64,000 nt of DNA, from contig CAJNOI010000076.1 in assembly GCA_905250115.1 (NCBI GenBank), positions 270,114 through 334,113 of the forward strand, read 5' to 3'. This stretch comes from Adineta steineri (lineage: Eukaryota > Rotifera > Eurotatoria > Adinetida > Adinetidae). Positions 11,379-24,616 of this stretch are shown in pieces. Below the pieces are notes generated by a model. The model did not search any database. It was not told the DNA's origin and saw only the letters and a program-made list of their open reading frames with translations. Every line of letters starts with the position of its first letter. The stretch's first letter is position 1. The position numbers and the translations under genes are program-made.

Positions 11379-12737
11379 TGTAATATCAATTATATATCTA
11401 CAAACAAAAATATAAACTAAATCAAAAGAATTTTAAAAATTCTTTCTTTTTTTTTCTCCCATCAAAAAGTAAAATTACGTGCACACCCACTTCATATATA
11501 TATATTCACTCTCGAAAATTTCTATAAGAAACAAAGAAAGAGTAACAATAGCATGATTAAGAATTATAATGTATAAGACGTCTACTGCTATTAAAATACT
11601 GAAAAGAAAAAGAAACCAAAACAAGTACGTTTATATGTTTTATATACCAAGTCGGCTATAAATATTAGTAAATAAATAAGGGTTTCATTGGAAGAAGAGA
11701 AACAAATACAGTTACGTATATAACTGATCTGAATCAACAAAGGATCGTAAAATATCTACGTGTACTTGCTGTGAAATATCATAGGCAAAAGTAGAAAGAC
11801 ACGTGTCACATACGACATCAAATGGCGTACGTACTATCACAAGACGTAGAAACCTGACAAGGGGTATATATATTCTTTTTTTTTATTATACGGAATACGT
11901 GATAAAAAATATCTTCGATAGTATTCGAGATCTATAGATTGTTGTTTATTATTAGAAGAAACAATCTACGTCTTTCGATGAGTCATTATTTGTCACCTGT
12001 TAGATAAAGTGATAATTTATTATATGATTCATTTTCTATTCAAAATAAAACTAACAATAGAGTGTTATTTGGTACGAAATGCAATATAAGAAGTAGTTTT
12101 TTCTTTTCTAAGAATTTATTTGTTTTTCTATTTAATATAGCAGTGATTGATTATCGACATAAATCATATAAAGTATTGGGCGGTTGTAAATACGTAGATT
12201 CTCTCCCATCAATTATAAAATAAGCGAAGTTCGTTATGTCACGAGTTTACATATTATTGCTAAACTTCAAATATTTATCATTTTTAGTGTAAATCTATTC
12301 AACGATGTATAGATAATAGTGGACATATTTTATAAACATAAAATAAAGTTGGTGAAGGACTACAAACGATAAATATCAATATATATCTCAAGGTTTATAG
12401 CAAGGAAGTAAACAATACTAATTATTCTCAATGTTGACAAGCTGGTCTACGTATTATCCATAGATAGTACTCTAAAAATAGCGTTCTATATATATTTTTA
12501 TCTAAAAGAAACAGTTGTACTAGATGACATCTGTAATTAAATTCTTTAATAAATGTTTATGAATATTTCTTCACACAAAAAAAGATTATTTTTCTATTTA
12601 TAACAGACAAATACACGTGTAAAAGTCATGTATAAACATAATAAGTACAAATTATCACTTATTTCTCTGATAATTAAATTTACTATAAAAATCCTAAGAA
12701 TAAAATCATAGGTTCCGACGAGTGGAGGTGATTATCT
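11379..12737. other. Upstream flank of choline kinase; no gene seen
   Basis: AT-rich DNA of about 1.4 kb with no credible open frame. It should include the kinase promoter. Confidence 0.5.
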
Positions 12738-12745
12738 ATTTGAAA

Positions 12746-12893
12746 CAGGGATCCTCATGGGATGGGACGACTTTTTTTTTTGATAAATCCCATGGGATGG
12801 GATGGGATGAAGTCTCGTTCCCACGGGATGGGATGAGTCACATCGTCATGTGGTACGAAAAGTCCGTCCCATCCGATCCCATGAGGATCCCTG
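12746..12893. mobile_element. hAT-type MITE, 148 bp, near-palindromic
   Basis: The ends are CAGGGATCCTCATGGGAT and ATCCCATGAGGATCCCTG, a terminal inverted repeat of about 30 bp with few mismatches that extends into the GGGACGACTTTT / AAAAGTCCGTCCC subterminal parts. It is flanked by a perfect 8-bp duplication, ATTTGAAA, at 12738–12745 and 12894–12901. The interior is made of GGGATGGGATG-type repeats and is GC-rich compared with its surroundings. It has no coding capacity, so it must have been mobilised by an autonomous hAT transposase elsewhere. The clean duplication and ends suggest a fairly recent insertion. Confidence 0.92.
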
Positions 12894-12901
12894 ATTTGAA
12901 A

Positions 12902-13358
12902 TAGGGATACAAATAATTTGAATTTGGCAATTATTGTATCATTCAGACAGTGTTGAAATTTTTATATTGTTGCCTAAAATCATTAGAAGCGGATTTAGGT
13001 TTTGCTATTCTTATATATCCTTGATAATTGTCTATAACAACTGTGATTCTTCAGTTGTAGGAAATTTAGAAATCACCTTTATTCTGTATTTAACAAGGAA
13101 AAGATCATACAGACTTCCTTCAACTAAAACACGAGCTATTAGCATTTATTATTATTAAATAACTCATTGAATGTATTGATCGTCGTGTTGTTAATTAATA
13201 TTTATTTGAATTATTTTTTCAAAAAAAGGACATATCAATTAAAGTTCACTATGTTTAATGAGGCGTAATATAAATGTGACTAGCAATATAAAAACTAAAA
13301 TGGAAGTATTGTTTATTTGAAAAAAAAAAATAAAAAATATATATTGTTGTTGTCGTTT
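12902..13358. other. 3' flank of the solenoid-repeat gene; nothing recognised
   Basis: AT-rich sequence between the MITE and the stop of the next minus-strand gene. The open frame at 12934–13158 has no recognisable family features. Confidence 0.5.
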
Positions 13359-16300
13359 TCAATTTTCATTTTCGAGTTCTTTTGGTGGTTTAAGTGGATC
13401 TTCATAGCGTTGAAATGGATTAGAAATAATTCGTGTATGAATTTCAACGAATAATGGAACATAAATAAGCCAATCCATAAAATCTACATAATTTTTACCT
13501 TCACGATCAAATTTTTTCTTACACTAAAATATCAAAAAGGTCATTTTACATATTAAATTTCAACATGATTATGAATAAAAACAGTTTAGAATAACTGATC
13601 GATATCTATTCAAGTTATTTAACAAAATCTGATATGTAATTCATAAGATTCTATCGAGAATTATGAGCAATTTTATTAATCAGATTTTTCTTTTGAAGTA
13701 CGGAATTCTATTAATTTGAAGATCTCTATCTGCAAGCGATCATAATTAAATATCTAATATGCAACTGATCACTTTAGTTGTATTGTACTTACATGTTCAA
13801 TATTTTCTTGTTCAATTCCACCTGCTGACAATTCGACACATAGTGTTTCAAGTGGAACATAACCATTCGGTGCTATTTTTTGACTTTTATCTGCCATAAG
13901 ATAAAATAATTCCTATGAGAAAAATTTGATTTTATAGATACTAAATTTTTCGTTTTTTACTAACTTTAGCTTTTTGCATTTTAATATCAAGTGCTTCATA
14001 ATCAAATTTATTGATTAAATTACGAACGAATGGTCTAGAATAAAATTTCATAGTATCATTTTTTTATTTTTCAGGTGATATTCTTACTCAATTTGATTCA
14101 CGGTTTCAGATAGTGCAGCAATTATACTAAATACTCTTAAATTAATACGTTTAACACCAGGAATTTTAAGAATCTAAATGAAATATTAAATAATTTCGTT
14201 TGAAAAATTCCTGTAAAAAAATATTTACAAATTTAAGATATTGACATTCTTGATCAGTAAAAAGTTGTCCATTAATTTGACGGAGTGCATTTTCAAGTTC
14301 TTCAATATTCATTTCATAATCCTTAATTATTCAACGAAAAAAAAACGTTTTGTAAATTAATAAGTTTTCATTCTTACAGTAGTTGGATGTAATGAATTCC
14401 ATAATGGACTTTGTTGACGACGAAATTTTTCAACATGTTTATATTTATACATAACTTTTTGTCGTTCTTCTTGATCAAGAGCAACAAGACGTTCACGTTC
14501 ACCTTTAAAAATAATTCATTGAAATTTTATTAATCTAATCATCTCTTAGAATATATTTACTAGATAACATATCAATTCTCATACGTAACTGAAGTAATTT
14601 ATTTGTACTCCAACGTGCTTGTGCATTTAAATGTTTGATTGATTCTTGACTATTAATCTAATTTAATAAAAAAAAAAGAATTGTTGAGAGAAAATCAGCC
14701 TTGTTATTTACATTTTGTAATTGAGCTTTTGATAATCGAGCTAATAATTGTTCTGTTGTGTATGACGATGCATAGCTTAGTAATTCAGCTATGGGTTTCT
14801 CGGACTAAATTAAAAAATATACAGATGAGATGAAATTTTGAATGAATAATTTTTACATCGTCACCGCCTTTCTTTTTCGAATTAAAATTAGGATCGAGAA
14901 TTTCAGGATAAAATTCTGCGATAGCATCAGCAGTTAAATGACTGATTTGTCCTAGAAAAAAAAAAGTTATATTCAATATCAGAATAGTTATTTATCTTAC
15001 CATTTGTTGCATTCATCATTTGAGTAATATCAGTTTCTTTTGCTCGAAGATCATCAATAATATAACTGATTTTTTCAAGTTTTTGAGCTGTTTCGGACTA
15101 TTTAAAATCAAATATTTATTATTAGACAAGACAAATTTCTTTTAAATTACTTTCATTGGTGGTTCTTCTTCGTCATAATTTTCATTAATTATTTCTTGTT
15201 CAAAATCAAGCATTTTTACTGGAACAAGTCGGCCAGAAGTATTTGGTTTACTAAAGATAATCGATATTTCAAATAAAGGAAAATCAATAAGAATTCATTT
15301 TTTTACTTTATATCATCTTCATCATCATTTCCATCGTGCATACCAATTTGTTTCGAACCACGTTTACGTCGTTTACCACCCATATTTGTCCAAGCACTTC
15401 CAGCCATATTATTTCGTTTCATATTAGTTATACTTGTTAGATCTTCTGGTGGATTTTGACCTGGATATTGTTCTTGTTGATGTTTAATTGTATTAAGAAA
15501 AACACGTTCATAATTAATCATACGATCAGGACTATAGTAAAAAGAATATATAAATATAAAGAAAGATTATCGTAAACAACTAACTGAACGATACAATATT
15601 TGTAAAGATAATCTAATGGATCGACAATTTCTTCTAATTTTAATTTACTTAATGATGGTACATCAGCAATACGATGTTTCGCACGTTTTTTACTAAAAAA
15701 ATAAAATTTAGGAGATTGATAAATAAACAAAATTCGTACCGAAGTTCTTCCATAAGTTTAAGACGAACTTCAGGTGGTAGATTTGGATCATTTAACATTG
15801 CTTCTAGATCTTTTTCATCGATATTTGCTAATTTCTCAGGATCGAGAGCATCGGTTTTTTTCTGTACTTTTTTCGGCATTGGTGGTATATTCTAAACAAT
15901 ATTTATAAATATTATAAATAAACTTTATCTTTATACGGACCACTCTGGGTTTTTTCACTTGTGGTCTCGGTGTTGGTACAATACCTTGTACACCTTCTAT
16001 ACCTTTTGCTAATGGATCAATTGCTAAAATTGTACATTAACAGTAAATAAATGAAATTGAATGTATAGGTGAATTTACCTTTTAGTTTATCTTTGAGTTT
16101 TTTATTTGAATTAATTTCTTTGATTAATTTTTCTCGTATAGCTGGTGGAAGATTTTTTAATGCTAATAATGCTGCAATAACTTCTCCGGATAATTGTTCG
16201 AGATTTTTAATAATATCTTCGAGAACAGCTATTGGAACTTCATCGATATGTTCGAATAATTCTTTCAATACTTCTGCTGGAAATTGTTTAGCTCGTATTA

Positions 16301-19300
16301 ATAATTCTTTGACTAATGTTGGTGTAAAATTTATAACATTTTTCTATAAAACAAATAAATACAAAAATTATTTCAATAAAAATAATAATAATTACGATTA
16401 AATCAGATAGAAGTTCAGGATTAACACCAGCAGATGCTCGAAGCATTTCTTGTAGAAGTATTGCTTGTATATTTGCATCTTGATCTTTTAAACAATTTAA
16501 TATTTCTTTCATAACACGTTGTCTAACATCGAGTGGTAAACTATGCAAACTTCGTGCTAATTCAACTAATTCTTTTCCGGACATTTTTTCAATACTTTTA
16601 AGAACTTTTTCAAGTGTTTCCGGTGGAATATCTTTTAAATTTTGAAGTACAGTAAGTAACGTTGCTGGATCAATAGGTTGTTTAGTCATTTCTTCAATCA
16701 ATTTCTTTTTCATTTCAGCACTTATTTGTCCACTATTAAGTAATTGTTGTAATAAATCTCGTTTATCTGGATCATTCGCAAGTTCTTTTAAAAATTAAAC
16801 AAAAAAAATAAGAATTTTTAATTTATCAAATAAACAAACCAGCTAGAAATTTATCGCGTTCTTCTGGTGACATTTGATTGATATTTTTAATCATTTCATT
16901 CATTAATTTTGCTCGCATAGCTGGACTTAAATTATCTCGATCTTCTAACATTTTTTCCATTAATTTTTTACGTTCTTCAGGTGGTAAATCATCCATATGT
17001 TTTAACATTTCTTCCATTAATTTAGCTCGTACAGATGGATCTAAATTTGGATTATTAAGCATTTTTTCCAGTAATTTTTTACGTTCTTCAGGTGGTAAAT
17101 CTTTTAATCCTTTTATTAAATCAGCAATCATTTGTTTTTGTACTTCAAGTGGCATACCTAGAAAAAAATAATTTGTTTTATTAAAAAATTTAACAAAATT
17201 TTTTTGTATTTACTTGCTGCTGATTTAAGTAAATCATCGACTAATTTTTCTTTCTGTTCCGGTGATAATTCATCGAATTTATCTAAGATTTGTTTTAATA
17301 ATTCTTTTTGTTCTTTAGTTGATAATGTTTGAATATTTGTTATTAATTGTGACATAGTTTCAGGTGGAAGATCTTTTAAATTCGTTACTAATTCACTAAG
17401 AAGTTTTTTTTTCATTTCAGGATCTTTAACACTACCGATTTCATTCATTATTTGATTTAATACTTTATCTCGTTCTTCTTTAGTTAAATTATCAGGATTT
17501 TCTAATAATTTCGCTAATAATTTTACACGAGTTGCTTGATCCAAACCAGAATCTTTATTAAGTAAATCTTGAATCTAATCAGAAAAAAATAAATTATATA
17601 AATTATTCTTATTATAATAATTTTAAACTTACAAGTTTTTGTTTAACTTCCGGTGATAAATTATCGACATTTTCTAATAAACCTCTCATAACTTTTTCTT
17701 TTAATGCTGGATCAAGTCCATCTAAATTTTTCATTAAAGTTTCTAATTGTTGTGGATTAAGATTTCCTTGATTTTTTAAAAGTTCACCAATTAATGCAGC
17801 TTTTTGTTCATCATTGAGATTATCCATTGAATTCATAACATCAGCAAGTAATTTATTTCGTAATTCTTCTGGTAAATTATTTAAATGTTTAGCTAATTCC
17901 GCTAATGATGATGGTGCTAATTTTTCAACTGAACTAAGTAATTCAGCGAGAACAGCTTGTGGTACATGTGCAGCATTACGAATAAGTTCCTCGAGAACAG
18001 ATGGTGGTAAATCATCTTTTCGTTGCACAATTTCAGCAAAAAGACGTTTTTGTAAATCCGCTGGTAGATCATGGACATTTTTAATTAATTCTTGAAATAC
18101 ACCTGCAGAAAGATTTGCTGGATTTTTAAGTATTTCTTCGAGTATTTGACGTTTCATTTCGGGATCATCTAATTTCGATGATTTTTCAATAATTTTTCGT
18201 AATAATTCATCGCGTAATTCAGCAGGTACATCATCGAGTGCATGAAGAAAATTTTGTAAGACTTGACCATGCATTGATGGATCAACTAAATCTAAATTAT
18301 TAAGAATTTCTTTCATCACACTTTGTCGTAATAATGGATCCATATTATCAACATTTTTAAGTAATTCAACAACTAATTTACGTTTCATTTCTTCCGGAAT
18401 ATCCGAAACATTTTTTAATATTTCAGCATAAACTATTTATAAAGAAAAAAATAAATAAATAAAATTATATATTTTGTTTTTTCGCTTTTACTTCGATCAC
18501 GTAATTCCGGTGGTAATAATTCAGATTTTTCAAGTAATTTTTCAATTAATTGTTGACGAATATGTGCTGGAAGATTAGCAAGATTTTTTGTTAATTCAGC
18601 TAGCACACGTTCACGTTCTTCTGGTGATAATGTATCAAGACTATCGAGAAGCTGTTGTAAAATTTTTTCACGCATTTCAGCTGGAATCTTATCAGCTTCA
18701 CTTAAAAGATCTTGTAATAATTTTATTTTAGCATCCGTTGTTAAACTATCTAAATTTTGCATGATTTTTTCAATTAATGCAATACGACTTTCTTCAGGTA
18801 GTGATGAAATTTTTTTAACAAGATCATGTAAAACTTTTTCACGATCTTCCTCGGATAGAGTATCAAGTGAAGCAAGAATTTGTTGAATAACTTGTTCACG
18901 AATTTCAGGTGGAACATTTTCTAAGGATTTTATTAATTGTTCTGCGACTAAAAAAATTATATATATATAGACATCAGAAATTCAATTAAAAAATCGTTAC
19001 CTTTTGCTCGTATATCTGGTGGTAATGAACTTAAACTCTGTGCTAATTCAGTAAAAACTTTTTCTTGCATTGCGCCTATCAAAAAATAACAATAAATAAA
19101 GAAAACAAAAAATATCTATCTTACCAGTTAGTTTTCCTTCACTAAGTAATGTTGCTAAATCTAATAGAGCTTGATTTCTAATAGTTGGTGGTAAATCATC
19201 TAATGCTGCAAGATCACCTCGTAATAAACTAGTAAGTACTTGTGTCATTATCATTTTTCTATTAAAAGAAGAATTATAATTTTTTTTTGGTTTTAAATTT

Positions 19301-20025
19301 TTTACTTTCGATCATCCCATGGTCCAAAACCAGCTATGATTTTATCTAATCCTGATGATGATGATACAATTGCTAAATATAGTTGTTTAGCACTTTTAAA
19401 GAAATTAAAATTAGTCATAAATTCAGGATGAGGTACACCGGAACCATTTCGGCAATATTTTTCCATTGTTTTACGAGTAACACTAAGAAAAACAATGCGT
19501 ATTAAATAAATGAATACAATCTATACATACTTCACTTGATCAAGTCGTCGATCAGGTAGGAGATAATTCTATAAAACAAATTTTGATCGTATTAAAAAGA
19601 AAAAGAACTACGGTCTATACCCAAAATTTCATATCCGCATATTCAGTTGTATTAGCATCACTTGGTTTCAATGGTTTTTTATATAAACGAAAATCATCAT
19701 AATCTAATGAACGTGTATAATCTGGTCTTGATGGGACAGGTGCATGTGGTAAACTAGAAGAAAGATATATTAATTCAACAAAAAATTTAAATTTGATTTT
19801 CTACCGCCATTCAATATCAGTTAATCGACGATTTGGTTCTAATAAATTTGCTTTAGCTTGATAAATTTGATTTTGAAAAGTTGTTTCTGTTTTAAGTACA
19901 AAACCTGCTGAATTTCTTAGAACAATTCTTGGTAATTTCGGTGTTTTCTGAATTTGTGGTAGACCATCTTTTCTCTTGGAATTACGTTCACCATAAATGG
20001 ATATCGTCGAATTATTGAAATCCAT
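13359..20025 (-). CDS. Large short-repeat helical solenoid protein with conserved C-terminal region (function unknown)
   Basis: Twenty-seven exons join in a single frame to 1,691 residues (first exon 19805–20025, last 13359–13523). The N-terminal part (about 230 residues, from MDFNNSTISIYGERNSKRKD) has no repeats. From about 19258 to 16000 the protein is a continuous run of short repeats with a consensus near LLExLLxNxDxLPPExRxKL, alternating between 19 and 15 residues (for example IADLIKGLKDLPPEERKKL and MKNLDGLDPALKEKV). A PKKVQKK linker follows. The C-terminal half holds coiled-coil-like segments, LKFILKIPGVKRINLRVFSIIAALSE-type helices and a degenerate EF-hand-like loop (KKFDREGKNYVDFMDW). 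I do not recognise the family. The repeats resemble in spirit the LPPEE helices of MgtE_N/FliG superhelices, but this is analogy only. Two donors are non-consensus (GTCCGT after 15941 and GTTAGT after 15585); both are needed to keep the frame. Confidence 0.8.
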
Positions 20026-21615
20026 TTTGATTCTTTTAAAAACAATGTTTCAAAATATATAGATATTTATATACCGAGAGAGAGACAATGAAATTTAATT
20101 CTTTTTTTTTTTCTTTTTTCAAACAAAAATAAATTCAATCTTCTCATTCTGTTTTTGCTTTCGCATTAACCATTTTTTACTTGTTGTTTAAGGTTCGAGG
20201 GGGCATTTTCTTTTAAACAAAAAAGAAAAATCTTGTAAAGAAAATGAGTAGGATTAATTTTGAAGAAAGAAAAATGTTTTCGTAACTTTCAACAATTAAA
20301 CATAAAAGAAAATTTAATATATATTGCTATTAGCAATAAGCACTTTAGCTTTTCCGTCTGATTTTTTCTTTTCGTATTGTGAACTAATTAATAGTTGAAG
20401 AAACAAAAAGGGTAAAAGAAGAAAAAGTAACAATGTCATACACATGAATTACTAGAAACGTCATATAGATGCAATTTATTATGTCTGTTTTAATGAATTC
20501 TAGAATTCATGAGAAGTCGACACTCTATTTTAACAATTGTACTGGAAGAACAATATGTTGTTTTCGATAATATATTCAGAATAAATTTAGACAATTTCGT
20601 ATTTAAATTAATCAAAAATAAAATTTGTTCTCATATAAAAATTAAATTAGACTTTTTTTTGTTGTTATGCAAATAGAGGTAATATAGCAATTGATGATAA
20701 CTGAAACTGTAACAAAATATTCTATTATTTAAAAAATTAGTTGTATATATTTTATTAATCATATTTCAAAGGTAGAAAATACGATCATATGATTCAAACG
20801 AATGTCTTGTTTTCGACGTTGTTGTGACATTAAATAAGCGTTTTTCAATGTTTTTGCCTAGAAATAAAGAAAAGGTAAAATTTTGTTACTAATCACTTTC
20901 TAGAACATTATGACATAAACTAGAAAAACTCATTTTATTTTCAATGCTACAATGATGAAGATCTATATCAGATATGATACTTTTCAAACAATGTAAATTT
21001 TTATATTATCGTACATATCATTTTTTGTGTGATCCTTTTTTTTCTGATGATATGGCATATGGAAATGATGATGATGATGATAAAAAAGAGCAATAATAAA
21101 TGTATTATGTTGTTATACGGGGTGTTTGCGTATGTACTTACTGCATGAAAAAATATATCTTTATTCTTTATCCTTAAAGTAACACTCCTATTTGAGATAT
21201 GTTAATAATTCGAATAATTCTAAACTTTTTATTTTTTCTAATTTATTTAAAAAAAAGTGGTTAATTCATTACAGAAGACTTCTTTTTTGAAGTTTTGATG
21301 TTCAAGTAAGTAAAAATAATTGTGTGGTGATAATGATATTTTCAAAAACCAATGCATTTTATTCCCTTGATAACGTAATCTTTACAATATTTTTTCTTAT
21401 TACATAAGTATTTTGTAAAATTAAAAGCTAAATGAATTGTTTGGTACAGATATTTATTTTCACATACTAGTTTACAATTAATTAATCCGAACAAAAACAA
21501 TAAATAAATATAAACTACAAAAAGAATACTAAATAATATCAAAGATCTATAATTCATAGCGCTACACAGTATGAAAAAAAGGTATAGATTTGTAATTTGA
21601 ATGATTACAGAAAAA
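20026..21615. other. Intergenic DNA upstream of the solenoid-repeat gene
   Basis: AT-rich sequence with no coding frame. The stretch at about 21079–21190 matches the right-hand part of the inverted-repeat element at 24343–24616 (shared ACTTACTGCATGAAAAAA, then AAAGAATAAAGATA on the other strand, ending TAGGAGTG). It is a partial second copy of that family. Confidence 0.5.
21079..21190. repeat. Partial copy of the TA-flanked inverted-repeat element
   Basis: Plus-strand similarity to 24490–24616 includes a TATTATGTTGTTAT-like start, the shared ACTTACTGCATGAAAAAA block, a run of TTTATTCTTTAT and an end at ACACTCCTA. The left arm found in the other copy is not visible, so this copy is truncated or has diverged at its left end. 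Confidence 0.55.
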
Positions 21616-22989
21616 AAATGACCTCTATCATGACTGAATTGAATCTATTTAGTTTTGAATAATTAGTGGAAATATATTTCCATGGTTTGCTCATTGTTAT
21701 ATGTTAATCAATCGTTCATATATTACAATAATTTTGTGTGGTATCCTTTAACACATAACTTAACAGAATAAATGTATATGAACAACCTATTGATGATATA
21801 TAGGATATTTACATTACAACGAAGTATTCAAGGCCATTTATTGAATGTACTTTTCTTTGATTCTTACTCCTATATTCTCTACTATTATGGTCCTTTTTTT
21901 CCAATGAAAGGTTTTCTAGAAATGAGAATGTCGTTAAAGTTTTTTTTCTTCTGAAGTTCCTGACTAATGTTATAAAAGCATCAGTCTTTCTTAGTTGCCG
22001 TCGTAAAAAGAAAGACAAAACTCAGCCGTCGTTGCCAACTTTTCACATATCATAATGAGATATTCACTCATGACATTTTTTTTCTTCACATAAGTAAAGT
22101 AAATATTGATGTTAATTTTTAAAGCGATACGAAGCAAATCATTAGCGTAGTTCTGTGTACACACATATTTGATACTCATATTTTGTATGTTTTTTTTAAG
22201 TCAAAAAGTCTATATTTTGCATTTTTAAATTCGCAAGATGAAGATATCAACATTGAGCTCATACAGTTCATTTTTCAGTTCTGAACAGGAAGTGTCGATT
22301 AAAAACCATTTGAAACAATTAAATCGGAGTTTTTAAAATAAAATTGTAGCTAATGATAGATAATAAAAGAATCAATTATCACTGTTCTTTTAATAATAAA
22401 TTTTACAACATCTCCTTTTTAATTGAGCAGAAATAGATCGTGCTCGACAGTATAGTGTTTTTTGTAATGCTTTCTATCTTTTTTTCAAGTTTCTGCAGCT
22501 CATAATGATTAATGTCTTCGTAATTAGTTTTTGTTGCTAATTATACTTTTAACATAAGCCAGTGATTCCTACTTTTTTCTATCACTTTTTAAGAAAAATA
22601 TCAGCTCAAATATGCATTTCATATGAAGTAGTCACATCCCATTTTTACTCTATTCTATATTTACTCTAAAAACATGATAGATAACCAGATGTTCTGAAAT
22701 ATCATTAGATGCCTAATCCCTGATAAAAATAGATGGTACTCGAGTTTTACTCAAATACGAATTGATGATTTCAAGGTTTTCATAAAATTTTCTCAGTATT
22801 CTCAATTATCCTACAATGGAGTCTAACTCAAAGAAAAGGTATTTTAATGAATATTATTCTTACATTATTTAAATATAAGTTTCAAAAATTTGTCAGTCCT
22901 ATAATGATTATTTTTATATCGGAATTGACTTGATTAGATTCGATCGATAGTAGAACTATTATAATAGTCACTTCTAAATAATCCACATG

Positions 22990-23354
22990 TATATATATCC
23001 TCCTGGACAAAAATGATTGTACACCATATCTTCAACAAATGACTACTATAAATAAATATTTTTGGAAAAGTAAGGATATATTCTGAAGGCGTGTGAAATG
23101 TTGTATCACCCTGTATGTTTGTCAATTGTAACATGCCGCTTATCTGATGAATTAAAAAGAATTGAATGTAACCGGGAAATCTGATAATAAGGGTATCTTT
23201 ATTGTTCTTTATTTTATTTTTAAGAAGCAAATGTAATTTATACCGAACATATATAGGGTTGTAGAGAGTTCCGCGTACTATCCGAATATATAATTACTTT
23301 TCTCAAAATGTTAATTTATAGTAATCATTTGTTTTTGTCCAGGAGGATATATAT
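22990..23354. mobile_element. Tc1/mariner-like non-autonomous element with long inverted repeats
   Basis: The left end reads TATATATCCTCCTGGACAAA and the right end is its reverse complement (TTTGTCCAGGAGGATATATA). Inside, a second paired block, CAAATGACTACTATAAAT (left) and its reverse complement with one change (right), extends the inverted repeat to about 70 bp, broken by a 20–25-bp insertion in the left arm. The interior of about 230 bp has no transposase. The CCTGGACAAA ends resemble Tc1/mariner termini. The TA-rich flanks prevent a firm call of the target duplication. Confidence 0.65.
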
Positions 23355-24342
23355 TACAAATTCTAATAAAATAACTTCATAAAAAAGTAATCTGACATTT
23401 TTATTCTGTTGCTCGTATTTACTTCATCTTCACATATTTATTTATGAATTTTGTATTGATCCATCGCAAAATATGTGTAAAAATGCAATTAAGTTAGTAT
23501 TTTTATCAACAATTCTAATTAAAAGAAGGTAAAATTACTTTACAAAAGATTATATAACGTAAATCTATCTATCCGTTTAAGTTATTTTCATAGACTGCAG
23601 TTTAACGTAAACATTTGAGCTATAAAATTTATATTCAAGTGTTAATTATTATGGCTATATTATTTTTACAGATCGTAGTATTTAGATAATATCAATATCC
23701 TTTTGAATGATCGACACGAATATTCAGTTATCAGAATTTCTAGTTCGAAAGAATTATTTATTGTTGCAGCAAAATGCTGTTACTCAGGAAGCAACAATTA
23801 CTCAAGTAAAGTGAATATTTTAACATATTAGAAAAATAATTTTTCTTTTCATAGTAGACTTTTTTCTAACAAGTTACGATGCTGACATTTTCTTCTTTTC
23901 TTTAAAGGCAATCATCCATTATAACTCATAGTTATTTGAAAAGAACTATTCAGAAAATAAATACATAGTTGATGCAAAATGTATCTTAACATATGAAGTA
24001 TATTATTAGATTGATTAAACACAGTACTATCCATGCACAATAATTTATTTAGTCGGATAAACATAAGAATAAAATGACTTAAAAATGAACACATTTTTTT
24101 CTCTATGATGATGAACGAATAAAATATACACCTAAATTCTCATGCTTGTTTGACTTTTTATTTTTGAAGGTGAATATTTTGCCTTAAAATATTGCAGTTA
24201 ACAAGAAACATTCTAGTAGAGAAAATTAGTTTTTCATTATCTAACATGATAAAGTCGAACACAATAGAGAATCAACATGCTGTACATTATTGTCTCTTAA
24301 TTCCATGATAATTATTGTAAAATTTATTCAGTGCTTCACTGT

Positions 24343-24616
24343 TAGGGGCCTTACCTTATCTCTATTTTATAAAGAACAAAGGTAATCTTTATTTTAAGGA
24401 TAAAGATAAAGAAATAAAGAATAAAGATTTTTTTTCTATTGAAACGTACTTTTTTTAATTTTCTTAGAGTAGTTCACAAAACAATTATGATAATGATAAG
24501 AAAAAACATTAATAAACGTATTGTGTTGTTATGAAGGATATTTGCATATATACTTACTGCATGAAAAAAAACTTTTTATTCTTTATTTATAAAGTAAAGA
24601 TCAAGTGACACCCCTA
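24343..24616. mobile_element. TA-flanked miniature inverted-repeat element
   Basis: The left end reads TAGGGGCCTTACCTTATCTC and the right end, reverse-complemented, TAGGGGTGTCACTTGATCTT. The arms pair imperfectly over about 40 bp, including TTTATAAA and AAAGAA blocks. TA at both ends suggests a TA target duplication (Tc1/mariner type). There is no coding capacity. A partial relative lies at about 21079–21190. Confidence 0.6.

Noticed and set aside
12722-12904. 60-residue plus-strand open frame
   Set aside because: It lies almost wholly inside the hAT MITE; the translated GMGWDE-type repeats are only its G-rich tandem DNA.
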